This document shows, in pieces, positions 18,241 through 27,032 of a DNA stretch of 64,000 nucleotides (within the stretch, counting starts at the first letter, position 1; every line of letters starts with the position of its first letter). The notes under the pieces are model-generated. The model was not told the origin of the DNA, made no database searches, and saw only the letters and a program-made list of their open reading frames with translations. This DNA is from an uncultured Muribaculaceae bacterium (GTDB lineage Bacteria; Bacteroidota; Bacteroidia; Bacteroidales; Muribaculaceae), in NCBI GenBank assembly GCA_910587425.1, contig CAJUKU010000002.1:62001-126000 (forward strand). Direction: 5' to 3'. The position numbers and the translations under genes were made by a program.

Positions 18241-19017
18241 ATGGAAGCATTCGGAATCCGCGACATACTCGACATAGCCATAGCTGCGCTGCTCCTCTTC
18301 TACCTCTACAGGATCATGAAGGAATCGGGCACAATCAACATTTTTTTCGGCGTGCTTGCCTTCATAGGCGTATGGGTATTCGCATCGCAGATACTGGAGA
18401 TGAAGCTGATAGGCACTATCCTCGACAAATTCATGTCGATAGGATTGCTGGTGCTCGTGATCCTTTTCCAGGATCAGATAAAACGCTTCCTCGTGGAACT
18501 GGGTGACCACAAGAGGTGGCGGTTTCTGAAAAAACTTTTCCACCACTCACAGGGACATCATGAGGATCCCGCCCGTCAATATGTGCTCCCGATCGTTTAC
18601 GCTTGCATGAATATGGCTAAGAGCAAGACCGGAGCGCTGATCGTTATACAGCAGGACATAAATCTCGACAACTACGAGAAATCGGGCGACATGATCGACG
18701 CGCTCATCAACTCGCGCCTGATCGAAAACATATTTTTCAAGAACTCCCCCCTGCATGATGGCGCTATGATAATCGCCAACGGTCGCATAAAATCGGCAGG
18801 TTGCATCCTGCCGGTGAGCCACGACCGCAATGTGCCGCGTGCTCTCGGTCTGCGTCACCGCTCGGCGCTCGGCATCTCACAGGCTACTGATGCTTTCGCC
18901 ATCGTGGTCAGCGAAGAGACCGGCGGCATATCTGTAGCCCACCGCGGTGTCCTTTCAACCCGCCTCTCATCCGCCGAACTCGAAACCCGCCTCTCCCGCG
19001 TGTTCCACAACGAATAA
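18241..19017 (+). CDS. dacA: diadenylate cyclase, CdaA/DacA type
   Basis: A 258-residue membrane enzyme that makes the second messenger c-di-AMP from two ATP. Three N-terminal hydrophobic helices (about residues 10-85) are followed by the DisA_N catalytic domain with the DGA motif (NSPLHDGAMIIANG) and the RHR motif (LGLRHRSALGIS). Length and order match CdaA. It follows folP by 54 bp and ends the plus-strand run. No c-di-AMP phosphodiesterase is in the window. Confidence 0.96.
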   Translation: MEAFGIRDILDIAIAALLLFYLYRIMKESGTINIFFGVLAFIGVWVFASQILEMKLIGTILDKFMSIGLLVLVILFQDQIKRFLVELGDHKRWRFLKKLFHHSQGHHEDPARQYVLPIVYACMNMAKSKTGALIVIQQDINLDNYEKSGDMIDALINSRLIENIFFKNSPLHDGAMIIANGRIKSAGCILPVSHDRNVPRALGLRHRSALGISQATDAFAIVVSEETGGISVAHRGVLSTRLSSAELETRLSRVFHNE

Positions 19018-19047
19018 CCGGAACCCTACATCTACAACATCCAATAT

Positions 19048-19950
19048 TCAATCAGCCCAAAAGAGATCATTGACCCAATTAACGGGGAAGCCCATGGCTG
19101 AGATATCGATACTCGGAAACTCATCAAACAGACTTACCAATCTTTCCTTTAAAGAATTGCAAGGAGATATGGAAAACAAGAAATAACGTATCATGCAAAT
19201 GCGGTAATACAATCTTCTCTTGTCTACTCCTGATAAATCAATCCATTTATAGCCCACAGTTTTTGGCTCCATTGTGATAATTGCGAGTTCCCGATTCCAA
19301 GTCCTACTGTGATGGCAACACATATTCCTAAGACCATAAAGTACTATGAGCCAGGATTCAAGCACCTTATGCGCAAGACCAAATTCAGATGCTATCTTTT
19401 TACGTATAGCATTATCTTTCAGATTTGAATAAACGTGTGTAAGCGTTCCTAAAGGAAGTATCTCAGCAATCATCCATGCGGGTGGATATTTATCTGAATA
19501 TGTTTTATAGAAATGAATAATGAAATCCTCTTTTGACTTTTTCAATTCACTATCAATTGCGGCTATCGAACTCAGAAATCTCGCATGCTTAGCGAAATTC
19601 GCTAAATTTGAAATCCAGAATATGTCGCCGGTTATATCAGCGACAGTATTAACGATTTTAGATCGTACCGCGACCTCTATTTTCTCAATCTCGTTCAAAA
19701 GAATGATTCTCAGTTTACGGTCAAAACGATACATATCCAATGCTTTTTGGAATGTAGCATCTGTCTTGAACCGATGATCAGTCTTTGGATATTCAAGCAA
19801 TGGATACAGGTATGCCGTCAATCTGAAATAACCTATATTTGATATATAGGACTCTGCCTTTAATTCATCAGAAATCAAAAGCCCGCGTTCCTGTAATAAC
19901 TTCACGTGCTGACGCGGAGTAAAATATGTCTTATTGAAAGGTCTTGTCAT
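19048..19950 (-). CDS. Abi_2 (AbiD/AbiF) family abortive-infection protein, HEPN RNase-like
   Basis: A 300-residue protein with the conserved blocks of the AbiD/F family: ISNIGYFRLTAYLYPL (36-51), YRFDRKLRIILLNEIEKIEV (74-93), PPAWMIAEILPLGTLTHVYS (156-175), and the HEPN R-x4-H motif RNMCCHHSRTWNR, where R208 and H213 are the expected ribonuclease residues. Family members act as toxins that stop phage spread by killing or arresting the host. The ATG at 19950 is chosen because the in-frame sequence upstream is occupied by a promoter and a hairpin. It is clearly more AT-rich than its neighbours and is wedged between dacA and marC with its own promoter, which suggests lateral acquisition. See the adjacent RNA at 19951-20003. 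Confidence 0.9.
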   Translation of the reverse strand: MTRPFNKTYFTPRQHVKLLQERGLLISDELKAESYISNIGYFRLTAYLYPLLEYPKTDHRFKTDATFQKALDMYRFDRKLRIILLNEIEKIEVAVRSKIVNTVADITGDIFWISNLANFAKHARFLSSIAAIDSELKKSKEDFIIHFYKTYSDKYPPAWMIAEILPLGTLTHVYSNLKDNAIRKKIASEFGLAHKVLESWLIVLYGLRNMCCHHSRTWNRELAIITMEPKTVGYKWIDLSGVDKRRLYYRICMIRYFLFSISPCNSLKERLVSLFDEFPSIDISAMGFPVNWVNDLFWAD

Positions 19951-20003
19951 ATAAAAAACGACCTGCCGATTTGAGCATCGTTGAGAGGCTTGGCAGGTTC
20001 TAT
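19951..20003 (-). ncRNA. candidate small hairpin RNA upstream of the abiF-like gene
   Basis: On the minus strand a strong promoter (20009-20039) predicts a start near 20002. The RNA then forms a hairpin with arms ACCTGCC (19998-19992) and GGCAGGT (19967-19961) around a 24-nt loop, followed at once by CG and six U (19958-19953). The abiF-like ATG is only 3 bases past the U-tract. So the leader is either a discrete RNA of about 50 nt ended by its own terminator, with read-through into the toxin gene, or an attenuator. AbiF-type genes have recently been linked, as I recall, to adjacent structured RNAs acting as antitoxins. That link is from memory and the role here is inference. Confidence 0.6.
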
Positions 20004-20008
20004 TGATG

Positions 20009-20039
20009 CAAAGGTACATAAACTTTTCCACATATCAAA
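20009..20039 (-). promoter_or_regulatory. -33/-7 promoter driving the hairpin RNA and abiF-like gene
   Basis: On the minus strand TTTG (20039-20036) and TACCTTTG (20016-20009) are separated by 19 bp. Both elements match consensus. Confidence 0.8.
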
Positions 20040-20087
20040 ACAACCATAATTATTACTGACTGAATAATGATATATGGATTAAACAAT

Positions 20088-20116
20088 AGCTCTACATAGA
20101 CTATATGTAAGGAGCT
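20088..20116 (-). terminator. hairpin terminator overlapping the marC stop codon
   Basis: On the minus strand AGCTCCTTACATA (20116-20104) pairs with TATGTAGAGCT (20098-20088), with a small bulge, and is followed by ATTGTTTAAT. It begins at the last codon of marC. Confidence 0.5.
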
Positions 20117-20763
20117 CAGTGTGCCTCCTGGAGGATGGAGACGATGATCGGGCGGAGACCACCAACGAAGCACTCCACAGCTATCACCATCAGTAGAAGC
20201 CCCATCAGTCGCATCATGACATTGTTGCCCGTCTCGCCGATTATGCGCACAAGGCGCGTTGATGCGCGCAGGATGTAGTAGGTCAGTATGTAGATGAACG
20301 CGATCATGGATATCAGTATCGCTTTCAGCTCCCATGTGGTAGCCGTATCCATGAGCATAATGCCGTTGGCTATCGCCCCCGGACCGCAAAGCAGCGGAAT
20401 CGACAACGGGGTTATCGAGATATCCTGAGCATACGTCTTGATCTCATCCTCCTTAAGCTTTGTGTGCGAATAGCGCGCCTGCAGCATATCATAGCCGATC
20501 TTCAGGATGATAATTCCCGCTGCTATGCGGAAACCGTTTGCCGAGATTCCGAAGAAAGAGAACAGGAACTGCCCGAGCAGAGTGAATACCATCAGCGTGA
20601 TAAATGATATTACACACGCCCGGCTGGCTATGCTCCGGCGCTGAGCATCGTCGAAGCCCTGGGTCATTGTCAGGAATATCGGCATTGTGCCCAATGGATT
20701 CGTCAGCGTGAAGAATGAAGTGAAGCAGAGAAATGTGAAGGGTAACAGCTGTGTTTCAGTCAT
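20116..20763 (-). CDS. MarC family integral membrane protein
   Basis: A 215-residue inner-membrane protein with six predicted helices. Family landmarks: FFTLTNPLGTMPIFLTMTQG near the N-terminus (TM1, with the NP motif), AGIIILKIGYDMLQAR, and ITPLSIPLLCGPGAIANGI, the second NP-like or GPG re-entrant segment. The MarC/YhgN/SnatA family has been tied to small amino acid transport and, probably wrongly, to antibiotic resistance. Single gene between asnS and the abiF-like locus. Confidence 0.93.
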   Translation of the reverse strand: MTETQLLPFTFLCFTSFFTLTNPLGTMPIFLTMTQGFDDAQRRSIASRACVISFITLMVFTLLGQFLFSFFGISANGFRIAAGIIILKIGYDMLQARYSHTKLKEDEIKTYAQDISITPLSIPLLCGPGAIANGIMLMDTATTWELKAILISMIAFIYILTYYILRASTRLVRIIGETGNNVMMRLMGLLLMVIAVECFVGGLRPIIVSILQEAH

Positions 20764-20791
20764 GGCTCAGGCTTTTTAAATTACTTCTGCT

Positions 20792-20842
20792 AAAAAATAT
20801 GACCTCAAAGAGGCATCCGTCAGTGGTTGCATCTTCGAGGTC
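20792..20842 (-). terminator. Rho-independent terminator of asnS
   Basis: On the minus strand GACCTCGAAGATGCA (20842-20828) pairs with TGCCTCTTTGAGGTC (20815-20801), with one mismatch and one wobble. It is followed by ATATTTTTTAG. It starts 40 bp past the asnS stop. Confidence 0.8.
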
Positions 20843-20881
20843 ATTATTGTAGGTTTATTATATAAGTGGTATCGGTGGAGC

Positions 20882-22270
20882 TTAGAACTCTGCGTTCTTC
20901 GGCGTGCGGGGGAACGGAATCACGTCGCGGATGTTGGTCATTCCGGTTACGAAGAGCACCAGACGCTCAAAACCGAGACCGAATCCGGCATGAGGCACCG
21001 ATCCGTAACGGCGTGTATCGAGATACCACCACATATCTTTCATCGGTATGTTCATCTCATTGATGCGACCGAGCAACTTATCGTAGTCAGCCTCACGCTC
21101 AGAGCCGCCTATGATCTCACCGATCTTCGGGAAGAGCACATCCATGGCGCGGACAGTCTTGCCGTCATCGTTGAGTTTCATATAGAACGCCTTTATATCC
21201 TTCGGATAATCTGTCAGGATCACCGGACGGCGGAAATGCTCCTCAACAAGATAACGCTCATGCTCGCTCTGCAGGTCGGCACCCCAGAACACCGGGAACT
21301 CGAACTTCTTGCCCGACTCCTCGAGTATTTTCACGCCCTCGGTATATGTCAGACGAACGAAGTCGCTCGCCACCACGTCGCGCAGACGCTGCGGAAGCTC
21401 CGCGTCGTAGTGTTCGGCAAGGAAAGCGATGTCGTCGGCACAATGCTCCAGAGCGTAGCTTATGCAGAACTTGATAAACTCCTCGGCAAGCTCCATATTG
21501 TCCGTAATGTCATAGAAAGCCATTTCAGGCTCTATCATCCAGAACTCCGAGAGATGACGGGGGGTATTGGAGTTCTCGGCACGGAAAGTAGGACCGAAAG
21601 TGTAGATCGCGCCGAGCGCTGTGGCACCGAGCTCGCCCTCGAGCTGACCGCTCACGGTCAGTGCTGTGGGCTTGCCGAAGAAATCAGCCGAATAATCAAC
21701 AGCGCCATCCTCCGTGCGGGGAGGATTTGCGACATCAAGTGTCGTCACCTGGAACATAGCTCCTGCGCCCTCGCAGTCGGAAGCTGTGATAAGCGGAGTG
21801 TTCAGGTAATAGAAACCTTTGGCGTTGAAAAACGAGTGGATTGCAAAGGCAAGTGCCGAACGGATGCGGAGCACTGCACCGAACGTGTTGGTGCGCGGAC
21901 GCAGGTGTGCGATGTCGCGCAGGAACTCGAGCGAGTGTCCCTTCTTCTGCAGCGGATAGCTTGCGGGATCAGCAGTGCCGAACACCTCGAGCGATGATGC
22001 CTGCACCTCGACTGTCTGCCCTTTGCCCTGCGACGCAACAAGACGTCCGGTGACATGTATTGACGATCCGGTGGTCACGGCGCGCAGCTGTTCGTCAGTG
22101 AACTGCTGCATGTCGAACACCACCTGCAGGTTGCGGATCGTGGATCCGTCGTTGAGCGCCACGAACTGCACATACTTGTTGCCGCGGCGACTGCGCACCC
22201 AACCCATCACACTGACTTCAGTGTCGATGGGTTCGGTGGCGAATATCTGTGATAATTTGGTTCGCTTCAT
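20882..22270 (-). CDS. asnS: asparaginyl-tRNA synthetase
   Basis: A 462-residue class IIb aminoacyl-tRNA synthetase. The N-terminal OB-fold anticodon-binding domain (VMGWVRSRRGNKYVQFVALND) leads to the catalytic core with motif 2 (TFGPTFRAENSNTPRHLSEFWMI region) and motif 3 (GFGLGFERLVLFVTGMTNIRD). The ending RDVIPFPRTPKNAEF is typical of AsnRS rather than AspRS. It lies 47 bp downstream of rluB on the same strand and ends in a clear terminator. Confidence 0.97.
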   Translation of the reverse strand: MKRTKLSQIFATEPIDTEVSVMGWVRSRRGNKYVQFVALNDGSTIRNLQVVFDMQQFTDEQLRAVTTGSSIHVTGRLVASQGKGQTVEVQASSLEVFGTADPASYPLQKKGHSLEFLRDIAHLRPRTNTFGAVLRIRSALAFAIHSFFNAKGFYYLNTPLITASDCEGAGAMFQVTTLDVANPPRTEDGAVDYSADFFGKPTALTVSGQLEGELGATALGAIYTFGPTFRAENSNTPRHLSEFWMIEPEMAFYDITDNMELAEEFIKFCISYALEHCADDIAFLAEHYDAELPQRLRDVVASDFVRLTYTEGVKILEESGKKFEFPVFWGADLQSEHERYLVEEHFRRPVILTDYPKDIKAFYMKLNDDGKTVRAMDVLFPKIGEIIGGSEREADYDKLLGRINEMNIPMKDMWWYLDTRRYGSVPHAGFGLGFERLVLFVTGMTNIRDVIPFPRTPKNAEF

Positions 22271-22317
22271 TCTGTAGGGTGAATCTGTTGTCTTGGGATT
22301 TGCCTGCGCAGAGGCTA

Positions 22318-23775
22318 TTATTCAAATGACCCCATCTTGAGGAAGTTGACCTCCTCCTGGGTGAGATAACGCCAGCGTCCGCGCGGAAGATTCTTCTTAG
22401 TCAGTCCGGCGAAGTACACACGGTCGAGTTTCGTCACGTGGTAGCCGAGGCTCTCGAAGATACGGCGCACGATGCGGTTGCGACCCGAGTGGATCTCGAT
22501 ACCAGCCTGATTGCGGTCGGTCTCGGTAGCGTAGGAGATAGCGTCGGCGTGGATAGGTCCATCCTCAAGCTCGATGCCGTCGGCGATACGCTGCATATCC
22601 TCTTCGGCAATATCCTTGTCGGTCCACACGTGGTAGATCTTCTTCTTTACATATTTCGGGTGGGTGAGTTTCGAAGCGAGATCACCGTCGTTAGTGAGCA
22701 GAAGCACACCGGTGGTGTTGCGGTCAAGACGACCTACGGGATAGATGCGCTCGTCGCACGCGCCCTTCACGATATCCATCACTGTCAGGCGACCGTTGGG
22801 ATCGTCGGATGTCGTCACGCAGTCTTTCGGTTTATTGAGCAGGATGTAGCACTTGTGCTCAAGAGCCACTACCTTGGCATCGTATTCAACCACGTCGGAG
22901 TGCGATATCTTGGTGCCGAGCTCGGTAACGACATTGCCGTTAACCTTCACAAGTCCTTTCTGGATCAGCTCGTCAGCCTCACGACGCGAGCAGATGCCTG
23001 CATTCGCCATGAACTTGTTCAGACGGATCTGTTCGTTAGGATCAGGTACGGGAAGTTCATACTCCACGCGTTTGGGGCGCGGTGTGAAGCTCTTGCCCCC
23101 CTGAGGCATGCCGAACTGGTTGTGGCGCTGCTGCGGACGCTGATTGAAGCCGCCCGGACGACGCTGGTTGAAGCCGCCCTGCTGACGCTGATTGTATCCA
23201 CCCTGCTGACGCTGGGGATTGTAGCCCTGCTGGCGCTGGTTGTTATATCCGCCCTGCTGGCGCTGACCGTAGCCACCCTGCTGACGCTGTGGGTTGTAAC
23301 CCTGCTGACGCTGATTGTTATATCCGCCCTGCTGACGCTGACCGTAGCCACCCTGCTGACGCTGCTGAGGGTTATAGCCGTGCTGACGGTGCTGATTATA
23401 GCCGCCCTGAGGGTTATATCCCTGCTGCTGACGCGGCTGATAGCGCGGAGTGTAGCCTGTCGGCTGCTCACCCTCTGCGGTGGTCTCTGATGCGGGATTA
23501 TTGTTGTACTGAGGGCGCGGGCGATATCCTCCCTGGTTCTGGTTATATCCGCCGCGGTTGTATCCCCCTTGTGGACTGTAGCCCTGATTCTGATTGTAAC
23601 CGTAAGGACGGTTGTAGCCACCCTGCTGACGGGGACGGTATCCTGTAGCCGGAGCATGCTGGTCGGATGCGTCGGCTGTATGACTGGGTTCGGCGTTGTA
23701 GTTTTCGGTAGAGTCGGATGTCGCTCTCACTTCCCCGATCCGTGGGCGTTTGGATTTCTTCTCGCTATTGTCCAT
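22318..23775 (-). CDS. rluB: ribosomal large-subunit pseudouridine synthase RluB-like, with a long repetitive N-terminus
   Basis: A 485-residue protein. Residues 250-297 or so are an S4 RNA-binding domain (IRLNKFMANAGICSRREADE). The catalytic RluB/RsuA-type domain follows, with the active Asp in YPVGRLDRNTTGVLLLTNDG and the VTKLDRVYFAGL segment. It isomerises a uridine of 23S rRNA. The first 245 residues are a disordered Gln/Gly/Tyr/Asn/Arg-rich extension with tandem repeats (QRQQGGYN-type units), absent from E. coli RluB and common in Bacteroidetes homologs. The AUG at 23775 is followed by a charged head (MDNSEKKSKRPRIGEV). It is co-oriented with asnS. Confidence 0.93.
   Translation of the reverse strand: MDNSEKKSKRPRIGEVRATSDSTENYNAEPSHTADASDQHAPATGYRPRQQGGYNRPYGYNQNQGYSPQGGYNRGGYNQNQGGYRPRPQYNNNPASETTAEGEQPTGYTPRYQPRQQQGYNPQGGYNQHRQHGYNPQQRQQGGYGQRQQGGYNNQRQQGYNPQRQQGGYGQRQQGGYNNQRQQGYNPQRQQGGYNQRQQGGFNQRRPGGFNQRPQQRHNQFGMPQGGKSFTPRPKRVEYELPVPDPNEQIRLNKFMANAGICSRREADELIQKGLVKVNGNVVTELGTKISHSDVVEYDAKVVALEHKCYILLNKPKDCVTTSDDPNGRLTVMDIVKGACDERIYPVGRLDRNTTGVLLLTNDGDLASKLTHPKYVKKKIYHVWTDKDIAEEDMQRIADGIELEDGPIHADAISYATETDRNQAGIEIHSGRNRIVRRIFESLGYHVTKLDRVYFAGLTKKNLPRGRWRYLTQEEVNFLKMGSFE
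23215..23364 (-). repeat. two 75-bp tandem repeats inside rluB
   Basis: Residues 138-162 and 163-187 of the RluB-like protein are identical 25-residue units beginning QRQQGGYGQRQQGGYNN. Further partial units continue to about residue 215, so the wider repeat tract covers roughly 23130-23620. Repeat number could change by slippage or recombination without breaking the frame. Confidence 0.85.
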
Positions 23776-23945
23776 AGTTGTGCGGTGAGGTTAACTTAAT
23801 GGGTGTAATGGATTTCCGGAGCAATATAGCGTTGTCTACAGCCTCGCGGCGATTTGATAACGTATTGACCCCTGATTTGTTGAACTTTTAGGTTTTTAAG
23901 TATGTATTGAAATCATGCAGTGCCGAGGCTATAGCTTCGACGCTG

Positions 23946-23953
23946 CAAAATTA
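23946..23953 (-). promoter_or_regulatory. candidate -7 box for rluB
   Basis: On the minus strand it reads TAATTTTG, in the 289-bp gap between the outer-membrane gene and rluB. It lies 170 bp before the rluB ATG, which would give a long leader. No matching -33 TTTG was found. Confidence 0.5.
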
Positions 23954-23974
23954 CTCTTTTTACTCCGTAATAAC

Positions 23975-24016
23975 AATTCCGGAAAAGCTTTTTGCGAAGC
24001 TTCTCCGGAATTTTTT
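23975..24016. terminator. hairpin after the outer-membrane protein gene
   Basis: Arms AATTCCGGAAAAGCTT (23975-23990) and AAGCTTCTCCGGAATT (23997-24012) pair over 15 of 16 positions. The plus strand has the better T-tract (to 24016); on the minus strand the hairpin is followed by GTTATTA. It lies about 50 bp past the stop of the minus-strand gene and probably terminates it. Confidence 0.65.
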
Positions 24017-24064
24017 CATAATAATATTTAAAAGTACCTATGAGACTTTCTACAGACCGGTCGA

Positions 24065-26893
24065 TCAGCGCGGTCCGCGTCCGCCACCGCCGAAACCTCC
24101 GGGAGGAGGTCCGGGGCGTCCACCGGGTCCTCCGAAGCCGCCATGACCCATGCCGCGCGGCTCCTTACCCTTGCCGAAAGTGTTGAATTTCCAGCTGAGC
24201 GTCGCCATGAAGTAGCGCGATAGAGTATTGACGCTCACATTGTCGGTATACTGTGCGTTCGGGGAGTTGCTTATACTTGCCCGCTGGTTGAGAAGGTCGT
24301 AACCCTTTAGCGAGAGCGTCAGGCTCTTGTCGCGCAGCATCTGATAGGATATCGAGGCATTCCAGAGCCACTGGTTGACATTCATACCCTCAGAGTAACC
24401 GGTTGTACCGGTGAAACGCACATCAGAATTGAGTATCACACCGATATGCGTATAATAGTAGGCTGAGAACGATCCACCATACGTCTGAATGTGGCTGTTA
24501 CTGCTACGACTGCTCTTTACCGAGTTGAGCGATGCCTGGTAGGAGTAGCTCGGACGGAGCTCAAACTCGAGGTTTGCGGGACGGAAAGCGATAGATGGCA
24601 TCCAGCTTATGCGGAACGACTGGTTGCGGTTCTTTATAGCATCGACAAATCCTACATTCTGATTGAACGAACCGAAGATATTGCTCGAAACCTGCCATGC
24701 TTTGTTGCGCAGAGGCATAGAGAATATATTGACGAGGTTGGCTGTCCAAGCACCGTTTACATTGGTGTAGCGTGTCACCTGCGATCCGGTGGCTCCATCG
24801 CGTTCTACCGACGACACGATAGAATTCTGCGTCATTCCGATATTGAACATAGCCATAATGCTGCGCTGCTGCTCCATATTGAAGTCCTGGAAGCGGAGAT
24901 TCATCTGATGCGAGAACGATGGCTTAAGATCAGGATTACCATAGATTATGTTCATGGGATCCGACATGTCGGGGACGGGCTGCAGCTGCGTGAGCTAAGG
25001 CTGCGACGAGCGACCGTTATAACGGATATTGAGCGACCGGCTCTTGCTGAATTTATGACGGTAGCGAAGGAACGGCGCATAATTCATCACCCAACGCTCC
25101 GGGATGTTGCGGTCGGAGCTGATCAGGTCGATACTTTTCGACATAGTGGGAACAAACGAAAGTCCTGCCTCAAGATTTATGGTGCTCGTCACCTGACGGA
25201 ATCCAAGACGTATGTCCTGATTGAAGTAATCATTGCGGAAACGGTTGCTCAGGTCGGAGCTGAGTATCTCCTCCAGATGTTCATTGACCGGATCGAATAT
25301 GCTGTAATCCTCTCCTGGTAGCGGCAGCAGATCGTAGACGAGCTTGTCGGCATTGTTCCACCGGTAGTTCGCTCGGTATGCGAATGTCAGGAAGCGTCCG
25401 TTAGACACATTGCCGAGCGGTTCGGTCCAGCTGACGCGACCGTTCACATTGTCGGTCCACGTATGATTGCGGGTCATCTGATTGTAAGCATCGAGCGAGT
25501 CATTGAGGATGTAGAAGAGGTTGCTTGAGAAGGAGTGCTCAGTCTCGTGCACATTTGAGTGAGAATAGTTGAGGTCGATCGAGAAAGATCTGCCACGGTG
25601 GCGCTTGAAATTGTGATTGTAGATCAACTGTGCGCCATATTCCAGCGAACGTCCCGACGATGACGCCTCGTTTTTCGAACGGCGTGCCTTCTCGCCACTG
25701 TTATAGTACAGGGTGGAGTCGGTGCTCTCTGAATCGTTCATGTTGTAAGAGAGGCGCGGGCGGAACTCAAGGGTATTGAACGAGTCGGGTTTCCACTGCA
25801 CGCGGAAGTCGAAGCGCAGGTTATGTCCGCGGTCGCGGGCATCGCGCCATATATTCTCAGTCTCAACACCGTTCAGATATGTTCGGTCGGTGTATTTGTT
25901 GACAGTACGGTCGTTGTGGCTGTACATCACATTACCGCCCACACGCAGGATCTCCTTGTTGCCCACGTTGAAGTTCACACCGAATGCCTGCGAGGAGGTG
26001 AGACCCTCATTGCCGCCGAAACGGCGGAAGCGGTTGCCGTTGCTGTCGGTGAATCCGAGCTGATTCACGTTGTTGAAGTTTCCGAGGAAAGTGATCTGGT
26101 TATCATTCCAGAAACGGTTGACATTGAACTGACCGAGATAGTGGCTGTCGGAGCCGTAACCACCTTCGGCACTGCCGAACCATCCGTTCTTCATCCCTTT
26201 CTTTACGGTCAGGTTGATGACGGTCTCCTCCTCACCGTCATCCACACCCGTCAGACGCGCGAGATCACTCTTGCGGTCCACAACCTGAAGTTTGTCGACC
26301 ATCTCCACCGGAAGGTTCTTGGATGCCACTTTAGGGTCGTCGGCAAAAAATTCCTTGCCGTCAAGCAGTATCTTGGTCACGGTCTTACCATTGGCGGTAA
26401 TCGATCCGTCGGTACCCACCTCCACGCCGGGAAGACGTTTGAGAAGATCCTCGACCACGGCGTTGGGCTGAGTCTTATAGGAGTCGGCATTGTATTCCAC
26501 CGTATCCTCCATCACCTTTATCTCGGTCTTGACACCGGTCACAGTCACTTCGCGAAGCGCGATACCACCCTCCGATAGCCGCAGGGTATCAATATTGAGG
26601 CTTTTGCCGGCAACCTGCACATCGACAAACGATGCATCGTAGCCTATGTATTTCCCTTCCACAATATAATTGCCGTTGCTGATGCCTGTGAGGGTGAATC
26701 TGCCGTCGACATCAGTCTTGGTGCCGTTTACGTACGTCGAGTCTTTGTCAGCCTTCAGCAGGCGTACCGTCGCAGCTATCAGGGGTTCGCCGTCGGGGTC
26801 GGTTATCACGCCCTTTATATTGTAGGCGAACACGACTGTGACAGTCAGGAGTGCGATGAGGGTTACAGCAACCCTGCGCATGGAATGAATCAT
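24065..26893 (-). pseudogene. TonB-dependent-receptor-like outer membrane beta-barrel protein split by an in-frame TAG
   Basis: Read through one TAG (24995-24997), this frame gives a full outer-membrane protein of about 942 residues. It has a signal peptide (start taken at MIHSMRR, 26893), a carboxypeptidase-regulatory domain (YNIKGVITDPDGEPLIAATV), a plug (VVEDLLKRLPGVEVG and KILLDGKEFFADDPKV) and a long barrel. The two parts join without loss: GRSSQP, then the stop, then LTQLQPVPDMSDPMN and GNPDLKPSF, where homologs have GRSSQPS-LTQLQPV. A single TCG-to-TAG change explains the break. The end is a Gly/Pro-rich tail (GGFGGPGGRPGPPPGG). Without read-through the product lacks its last 300 residues of barrel and is probably non-functional. 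A sequencing error or clonal mutation is possible. Confidence 0.88.
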
Positions 26894-27032
26894 TGTTGTT
26901 CGTGTCTCAGTAGTTAACATTTACATAGTGCCGCGGAAATCTCTTCCGTACACACTATTTACAGACTTCAGGTGCGCGCTTTGGTTTAGACGCGGCTTTA
27001 TCTTTTTTGAGTTAAAAAATGTATAGCCTGAT

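Noticed and set aside
19951..20031. 27-residue N-terminal extension of the abiF-like protein
   Set aside because: It is encoded by the promoter and hairpin RNA, and the conserved family blocks begin after the Met at 19950.
23130..23620. Possible CRISPR-like array
   Set aside because: The repeats are contiguous coding repeats in frame within rluB, without unique spacers or cas genes.
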